Shown here one piece after another: positions 56,376-64,000 of a DNA stretch of 64,000 bases. The position numbers were made by a program, and so were the translations under genes. Source of the DNA: Vesta saturnalis (lineage: Eukaryota; Arthropoda; Insecta; Coleoptera; Lampyridae); NCBI GenBank assembly GCA_036346205.1, contig JARFJB010000662.1, positions 106,288 to 170,287 on the forward strand, written 5' to 3'. Positions within the stretch are counted from its first letter, which is position 1. Each line of letters begins with the position of its first letter. The notes below the pieces were generated by a model. It did not search any database. It was not told the DNA's origin and saw only the letters and a program-made list of their open reading frames with translations.

Positions 56376-56459
56376 AAACTGTAGAATGTACTTACCACTA
56401 CTGTTAACAGCCATTGCCATTGCATATAGTTTTTTAGCTCTGGAACTCATTTACAACTT

Positions 56460-57720
56460 ACACACTCACGATTTCCACACTTCAAATTAAACTGATGAAC
56501 TGAATTGTAAAATTTTTAAAGTTAAGCAAGAAGACATGGTAATGAATAGAACAAAAGTCTTATTGGAATTACCAATTTCCTGTCATTTAAATGGGTACCA
56601 TAATTAGAAACTACTTGGGTTTTGTTTAGGGGATTACAAATAGAATTTAAATCATTAATGGAACAATACTTAATTACAGTTGATTTCTTTAAACACTGAG
56701 ATTATGATCTTTAGACAATTACCTTAATCTGCATTCAATGTGCACATTAAGGGAAAAATAAAATTTTAAAGGAGAATCCACACTTACTGTTGTTCTTTTA
56801 TTCTTCTAAATGAAGTTCATTGTCTTTTTAAAAATAGTTTTAACTTATTTTAAAATGTTTTTAATCTAAAGTAAATGTTATGCAACCTTATATTTTTAAA
56901 TTAAGTTGGATTTTCTTACAGCAGTAAATATACTAACAAAAAAAGGAAACTACAACTAATTTAATTTCCACATTTTTTAAAAACACAATTTTTATTAAAC
57001 AGTTAAATAGGTAGGTATTTTTTAAATTAAAGTTCTTTGCAATATTTATATAACACAGATTCTTACAATGAAACGTTTTTGCAGCTCTTACTACAATTGC
57101 GTTTTTGTGACAATCATAATAGACGAATCAAAAATTAAGTACTGATCGTTCAATTACTTTTCTCGAAATCACTCAAGCATAATTTGATAAAGTACTACAC
57201 TGAAACTTTTAAAATTTTTTTTTACTTTACAGTTTACAGTTTGTAGTTGTTTCTATTTAATACCAGTTTCAACGTATCGCTTTGTTTTATTGATTGCATT
57301 ATATATAGTATTGCTACACTTTTGTACTGCTGCTACCAACCATTAAATTGTAGTATTGAAACAAAGCTTAATAATAGAATAAAAGCTATACGATATGTTG
57401 AACAAGTCGAAAGCGCCCGAACCTTTGATACTAAATTTTGAATTCTATCTACATGAATGTTAAATGTAAATGCTTTATTAAAAAGTTCATTTTCAAGCAG
57501 TACATACACCCGGAAATTGTTCATTGCTTACCAAGTTGCCCAAAATATAAAAAGTAAGTTCTTTATTTAAAAATATAGATAGCAAAAGTTAGATTAAAAG
57601 TCCTAATTTAATGAAACTGCACAAAACACGAATAGTCGTGGCTTGCAGTACACAAGCATTGATGAAAAATACTTTGCCTCTATATGGTATTAAAGGCAAA
57701 TATCGTGTAACATATATAAA
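56460..57720. other. No gene seen, AT-rich
   Basis: AT-rich sequence upstream of the zinc-finger gene. Frames at 57247-57524 on both strands are short and show no domain. A promoter for the minus-strand gene may lie here, but no clear TATA and initiator pair stands out. Confidence 0.4.
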
Positions 57721-58003
<283 letters not shown>

Positions 58004-58039
58004 AATATATGTTTATAGCTTACAGGTAACGTTTAAGTT

Positions 58040-58440
58040 TATCATGCCAACTCTCGGGAGTTCGAATCTCGCACTGCGCAAACAATTTTTTCACACTTTA
58101 TGCTTCCACTGGAATTAGGCGCATCAACGTCTTCACCAGCAGCAGCCACGAAGAACCCGCCAAATACCTGAAGAAGCCAGCTTCCTCATTGAAGGAGGAG
58201 TTTCCTCGTCAACAATGCGAACATGGCCCTTTGCTCATGCGCAACGTAACATCCCACCCCTACAAGGTGACTACGTCTACCATTGGATACCAAATGGATC
58301 ATCCCCTTGCTTGTATCCAGTACAACTTCGGGGGCTGGGCCTCGACCACGACGTCTCCCATTGGACCAACACAAGCACAACTCCGGAGGGAGCGGGGCTT
58401 AAGTGCTGGTCCACGTCGCTGTTTGGTGTGACGTCACTTC
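58040..58440 (+). repeat. Dispersed GC-richer short repeat, third copy
   Basis: Same family as 24307-24680 and 5520-5880 but in the other orientation, with shared phrases GGCGCATCAACGTCTTCACC, ATGCG(C)AAC and TACCAAATGG. Upstream at about 58065 the sequence GAGTTCGAATCTCGC looks like a pol III B box, which would fit a tRNA-derived SINE, but no matching A box is clear. The two duplication copies lack this upstream part. Confidence 0.65.
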
Positions 58441-61400
58441 GAAACATTTGAAGTTTACAATGGGGGCGGCGATTCCTCTACAACGGGCGAATTGAAATAA
58501 GACAATAGTTACAGCTGTATTACATTTAAAAAATATGTAATTGGTAACATTATTAAAGGTTCTTCGACACATCCTTATATGATACATGCTATAAGTTAAA
58601 GTTTTAATCCAACAAAAAAAAAACAACTAAGCATTGTTCTTATGAATAACTTTCAAAATTTTATATTCATAAGTAACGTCGTTGTGTATAATTTATAAAC
58701 AACGGTAGATATATTTACTTTTATTCCAAAAATATTCATTCTATTTTCAAGCTTAAAAATCATATTCACATGTTGTTTTCCACAAGATAACTTTTTTTTT
58801 GTGTAATTAACAGTAAAAAAAATTCAATTACTTTAAAAATTTGAATATACGTAACTTGTTTAGACACTTTTCCACAGAATGATTGCACAGAATATGTAGG
58901 ATTTCTATTTATGAATTAGAATCTTAACTTCATTAGTGACGCATAACGTAGGTAATGATTGGCCATTAATTATCAATGGATAGTACATAATAAACAAAAT
59001 ACCCCACACTCGTTGCTCGTTTAAATCATAATTGAGTAAGCAATACAAATTATACAATAAAAGTTACAAATTAAAATATTGACAACCATAAAATCAAGAA
59101 TAAACTCTTTATTGTCGATTGTTCATTTAAAACTACAGCAGTCAAACATTTAATATTCCACATGAAAACCAATAATAAAATGTAATTATTGAATTAAACA
59201 TAAAATTGGGCAGTTTAAACGAAAACGTGTAAACTTTAATTACAATTTGAAGCTGTAATGTAAATCATGAGTGTTGGCTGAAACTTAAAACTGACGATAT
59301 TAGTCAGGATATATTGAAAAACATATAAATATTCAAAGATAAACAATTCTAACTTATATTAAAATTGACCTTTAGGATACTAAAGGCTCAAAGTTACTAT
59401 TCGCGTTATGCAATCTAAAAAAACTAGATTAAGTTAGATCTACAGGTTGTAACGTAATGTCTCACTCAAACAAAACGTAACTAAAAAAGTTACATTTTTA
59501 ACAATTAAAACAAAATCTTGTTATAAACAAATTGTTTGTGGCTATTGCGTGGATTACGTTATATGCCCATGTTACATTTTCTGCAGCTTCGATCTGCAGT
59601 AAAATGAGATAAAATAGATTGAATTTCATTAAACGCAGTTAACCGAAATGTTGATTTAAAAAAGAGTAATTTCGTCAATGTTATTCATATTAATGAATTA
59701 ATTTTAAAACTAAGTCCCTCTCATGCGGAATATTCATAAAGCAAATTGGAATAAGTAGCACGTTTGATGTTAAATTAAAGCACTGAGCGCTTTAATTAAA
59801 ACAATTTGTATGAAAATTTTAATTTTTACAGATAAAGATTTAAAAGTAACAATGCAATTACATAAAGGGATCTGTAAGGGTAAGATCATAAGTCACGTTA
59901 GAGATATGATGATGTATTAAGCTAAATGAAAACAGATTCCGTGAGAAATTTGCAATATGCATGATACACCGTGAATTCAGTAAAATAGAGAACCTTTGGA
60001 TCTATAATATTACAATATTAATCAGACCGCTTACATTTTAAGGTTAATTCTTGTAATACACAACATGGTAACGCATAATATGGAATTTATCATAGATTTA
60101 AACCTTTTCTGTTTTAATCAGCAGTCTGGATCCAAAAAAACACATCATAACCATCCATACATAAATTTTTTTTCAAATCTGAGTTGTCATAATTTTCTGT
60201 AATTATTAATTAAACAAATGTCTAAGCAGTTATCTTTGTCTACGAAGCACTAATCTTGCGATATGGACCATCGTATCATATTCATATTATCAAAATATCA
60301 ATATTAAACTTTATATACACTAATACTTGTCAATTATTTTAACTTTTTTTGCAGTTTCACACGTATTTTTGGCACTTTGCACTGAGTTGAAATTTTCCGC
60401 TTCGCTTACAAAGGATTTTTGATTTAAATATCCCATAAAAATACATGGCAGTAATTTGTTAATCGTTTATAGTCTATAATTTATTAACAGTATTCTATTG
60501 TAAAATAGACGATTTGCACCAGAAAACAAGTCGTAAATACACTGCCAGTTTATAATTACCACAAAAAAACCAACTCTTTCATTTCTTTTAATTTCCACTC
60601 TGTTGGTTCGAAGGTCGTGTGTTATCCACCAGCTATTTCTCATTAAAAAAGGGTCAATAAATATCAAATACAGAAAACATTTGCATCTGTCCTGAGCTCA
60701 GGTAAGGCCTGTACAACACACAAAATGACCAGGAACTATCTGAGGCTTCAGCGCGTTGACAAACCAATTGGGGAAGAAGAGTTATATTTTTGATTGTTAC
60801 GTAAATGTTAATTGTCTTTATAAGTTGCTTAAAAAGAAATTAGTTAGACATGTCTGAGAAAAGTGTGTAATAGATGCAAATAGACGTTACACACAAATAT
60901 ATTAAACGATATAATTGAAAATCCTCATTTTGAACTCCAAATACCCAAAAATTGAAAAAAAAATTAGGAATGGAACAGCACACTATCTCCTAACCCATAC
61001 AGAAGAAATTAAAGGAATGTAAGAAAGGATTTTTTAGAATAGTTATACAACCCCCATTGTAATACGTTCAAAATGAAAACAGGCAGCATTGTAAAAACAA
61101 CAATTATTTATGTAAGAGGGACGTATTAATTTTCATGTCAGATGGAGGTTAATAGACACCTAGATAGTAATTCGTTTCTATAAAAATATGGATATTACAG
61201 TTCAAGCAATTTCAATCGTGTTTAATTAATTCTTAAAGCTTATTCGGCTTTACATTACTAAACTTTATAAAGAAAACTTATATAGACTTAAATTACCTTT
61301 GAAAAATATGTCTAAAAATTTTATGTTAAAATTACAAACACATAAATTCCACCTTAGGAATTTTTTTTCTGCCAAATTACGCGTCGTATCAAAAAACTGT

Positions 61401-61497
61401 GTAGTGCATAAATAATTCACTATTTTATATCTATATGCCGGTGTTTATACATATCTGAAATATGCAGCTGTTTCAGAAATACTTAAAGAACTCTAAC
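58441..61497. other. No gene seen, AT-rich
   Basis: About 3 kb of AT-rich sequence without convincing coding frames, repeats or RNA genes on either strand. Confidence 0.45.
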
Positions 61498-61536
61498 CAC
61501 AGCCGTATTTCGCACACACACGCACATTCACACGCA

Positions 61537-61586
<50 letters not shown>
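61498..61586. repeat. (CA)n / (GCAC)n microsatellite
   Basis: Compound repeat: CACACACGCACATTCACACG, then GCAC units, then pure CA. Confidence 0.97.
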
Positions 61587-61589
<3 letters not shown>

Positions 61590-63333
61590 AGGGCAATCCC
61601 GCGAAAGAACTACTGCTGGTGATCACACTTTCATTGAGTAGGGGGCAGTTTATTCCCCAATTAACCCTCGCAGGGATCTTGATTTGTTCACCCATCACGA
61701 GTTTATATTATCGACAAAGTACCCTTGATCTAAGGACGTGTAATATGTTATTACGTTATTATGTTAACTAGTGCATTCATTTTCCTCTGGAGTAGTCATC
61801 GCTTTTACTGGGACTAAATCAACGTTCTTTCCTAGAGCCAGACATTAGTTCACAGCTCGCTGATAACAAGTAACTTACTAGAAATAGCTAAATGTTCGTA
61901 CAAGGTTAACGACTAGTATTAAGAGTTAAGCAGATCTGTTGCGCAAAGTAAAGTTTGTAAATAAAATGTAAATACATAGACTGTAATATATCGTACAACC
62001 TAATTATTTAACAATCTACCGCAATTGACATTCTCAATCGACGCAACGATACCCTTTACGAGGGAGTTTCGCGCGTAGCTACCATATCCATTACCTTGCT
62101 ATCGCTACTACGGAAGTCAAATTTCAGGTCCTAGGTGTATCGTATAGCATAAGGGGATTGAACCAGAATTAAGGTAAACTTTATTGTGCATTTACAGTTT
62201 CTTTCTTTTCGTGAAACACGAATATTAAAGGAAATTCTGTGTTTTATATATACATAAGATTGAATACGATTCCTTGTAGATCAACTTTGATTATTTTAGT
62301 GATGAATTTTATGGAAAACGTATTCTATCTTCCGAAATTATAAGTTTATAAGTTTTTTTTTGTGTATAAAGGTTTCAGTGACAAATATTATGTCAGAAAT
62401 GTTATGAACAAAATATCACAACATTTCTTTTAGAAAAGGCGGAAACTAGCTGGTTCCTCCGCCGAATAAGTAAATATATTGAGTCCATCTGATTAAGTGT
62501 GATTTCACCGTATTTTTTATGGTAATTTGACAGCGGTGTTATCTTAATATATGTTTTTTTGGTATATGGACTTTTTTTATAATTAGATGTGAACCCAGAT
62601 GTTATACGCCATCTAATTTCGAGTTTTACTTGCGTTGTATTACTTTAATGACATCATAGAATTGACATCAACGTTTTTGGTGTTTATTTGGGAAAGTAAA
62701 GTAGTTACGTTCGACAACGCTTTGAGCAATTATCTATTATAACGCAGAGTTTAAAGTTTGTAGCATTGATGAATTATTTTTGTTTTATTTGAGTATATTT
62801 TATACCGATCTGATTAATATCCTTCCATCTGGTTGTAGTTGAGATTAAAGTAAACTACATAGTTTCTTTAGATATAAGTTCCATTGAAAATCAGACATAT
62901 TAAATGAAGTAACGTAACAACAATTATTGATTTCTTTAGAGTAGTGATTGTTTTTATTTATTGTTGCAGCACACAATTAGCTTAAATAAGCGTGAAAGAA
63001 TATTTTTAGTCTTTCAAATGTAGCTGAGGTCTACTGGCCCAGGCCCACCTGCAATTACGTACAGGTAAGCGAGTTATTTGGGTATTTAGGCAACCTGTGG
63101 CTTTCAAAACGCTCTGGGGCCTATTTCCGGTTTTTATGACGACTTCAGCCCCTATTTTGACTAATTAACATCTTACCTACCCCAACCCCTGAACAGTCGA
63201 GCAAACCCCTAATATTATCTGTTATCGCGTTCGCATCCTACTGCCCTATTATACCGTAACTCCTGTTAGGACCATTACTTGGCGGTATTCTGAGTAATTT
63301 GTTTTAATAACTATTGACCACAACACAAAGAAC
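61587..63333. other. No gene seen
   Basis: AT-rich, with a GC-richer patch at 63040-63250 (short C- and G-runs) that holds no frame I can interpret. Confidence 0.4.
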
Positions 63334-64000
63334 ATGATTATTCTGCCGTTGAATTTTATACAACGCTTGCATGCGCCAGATGTTACACAAAACAACATTT
63401 TGGCGCAGATGAGCAACGATATGAATGAAGTTTTAAAAGCCGAAATGAATGATCATGACGAATGTCGACAGCACATCCAAGTTCTTCAAAGGTATCTACA
63501 CTTTTCCAATCAGTTATGTCAACGTGCTAGCATAACTATCAGCGCTGATGATGATATTGGATGATTACCGAGACGCAAAGCCTGGAAGGCAACGGAATAA
63601 CGTCAACGCTACCGTCTACATATAGGAAGAAATGTGAGGATTTCTTGCGTATACTGATGATGGTCGGTTACGTATTTTGGGATAAAAGGACTATGTCACA
63701 ATAAAACGTGAGATCATCCCGCATTCCAACATTATCGGTCTGGTTCACGGTACGTTAAGGCATCGAGAAACTGCACGGCTGGCATCAGTTGCGGTGTACT
63801 TTAAAGAAATAAATATACCTTGAGAGTTTATCGGAAATACTTGAAGGCGTTACGCTGCATCACTTGTTGCTGAACGGGCTAACGAGCTACATAACCACAA
63901 TCTAATAAGTAAATTGGTAACAATCGAATACCATAAGCTAACTAAGCGTGTCTCTAAAAAATTAAAATCACGCTCTCACTATTCGGATTCTCACAGCTTT
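63334..64000 (+). pseudogene. Polinton-like-element associated protein, frameshifted, cut by window edge
   Basis: ATG 63334 opens a 76-codon frame with NDMNEVLKAEM and HIQVLQRYLHFSNQL. After stop and shifts the reading continues near 63635 (CEDFLRILMMVGYVFW) and near 63690-63830 in another frame (IPHSNIIGLVHGTLRHRETA). I recall the D-M/E-M...(V)LQRYL...  N-terminus followed by a SNIxxLVxxxLR segment as one protein type found in arthropod Polinton-like elements. Function not known to me. At least three breaks. It is unrelated to the duplicated block and may mark another Polinton remnant that continues beyond the window. Confidence 0.5.

Larger units (their letters stand above)
52928..56450 (-). 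pseudogene. Multi-exon C2H2 zinc-finger gene, decayed
   Basis: Minus-strand gene with readable exons: 1, 56450-56396 (MSSRAKKLYAMAMAVNSS); 2, 55499-55435; 3, 55360-55263; 4, 55201-54940; 5, 54875-54639; 6, 54334 to about 53465; then three repeated exons (53415-53275, 53224-53078, 53027-52928). Splice donors and acceptors fit, and phases agree. Exon 6 has two Cys/His zinc-finger-like units, CPYCVQEVTHFTRHLERHH and CQFCFGYFKKSFLRRHRGQC, then MRNDEISKVAMKDLLI and MGTTLKQVCDIAM segments that I recall from a large insect family of such proteins. Breaks: TGA at about 53909-53911, a shift near 53640, and one-base shifts in exons 3 and 4. Sequence after VENHW runs into intron-like DNA, so the family's central domain seems lost. 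The role is unknown. Confidence 0.65.

Noticed and set aside
58040..58085. tRNA gene at the GTTCGAATC motif
   Set aside because: A B-box-like word and an imperfect T-stem are present, but no anticodon stem, D arm or acceptor stem can be built around it.

Overview
This is nuclear DNA of an animal, most probably an insect. It is AT-rich, intron splice sites are visible, and the recognisable genes are MADF-BESS and PIF/Harbinger proteins, RTE-clade reverse transcriptase and Maverick/Polinton genes of the kinds I associate with arthropod genomes. I see no intact conserved host gene, no rRNA or tRNA gene, no CRISPR and no bacterial-style operon. Nearly all coding sequence belongs to mobile elements or virus-like elements, and most of it is broken. 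The species cannot be told from the sequence alone.

Layout. (1) 1-1106: left flank without a recognisable gene. (2) 1107-19766 and 19767-39352: two head-to-tail copies of one ~19 kb block. Copy 1 is about 0.9 kb shorter, almost entirely through scattered 1-6 base losses, which looks more like poor consensus or a false duplication than evolution. Each copy holds, in order, a PIF/Harbinger transposase gene (minus) with its MADF-BESS partner (plus), a short dispersed repeat, an RTE retrotransposon 3' half, an old Polinton remnant (N-terminal part of a protein-primed DNA polymerase joined to a major capsid protein gene and several unknown ORFs), and a younger Polinton nested in it. (3) In copy 2 the younger Polinton is complete at both ends: 31285-40238, terminal inverted repeats, and the 6-bp target duplication AATAAG. 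It carries an adenain-like protease (minus) and a protein-primed family B DNA polymerase (plus) and has itself been hit by a gag-only, poly(A)-tailed retroelement. (4) 40245-41319: single-copy flank. (5) 41324-50446: a 9.1 kb element between TTAA sites with inverted arms of about 3.2 kb. The arms carry a small OB-fold-like gene and a DEDDh-exonuclease-like gene, and the 2.6 kb core carries a diverged OB-like gene and an intron-containing gene with 60-bp coding repeats. No transposase is visible. This is the best candidate for something undescribed. (6) 50512-50859: another small gene possibly of the same OB-like type. (7) 51685-58430: TA microsatellites, a CGGGCTCA-rich repeat on both sides of a decayed multi-exon zinc-finger gene (minus, with a triplicated 3' exon and a retrotransposon in its first intron), a 92-bp-arm hairpin, and a third copy of the dispersed repeat. 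(8) 58440-63330: AT-rich sequence with one CA microsatellite and no gene I can support. (9) 63334-64000: a frameshifted gene of a type I associate with Polinton-like elements, cut by the window edge.

The genes do not form a pathway. They record repeated insertion of Polinton, Harbinger, RTE, gag-type and TTAA-site elements into one another. Many breaks are single-base and sit in homopolymers, and in the two spliced genes splice phase is restored if those single bases are treated as errors, so part of the decay may be sequencing error.
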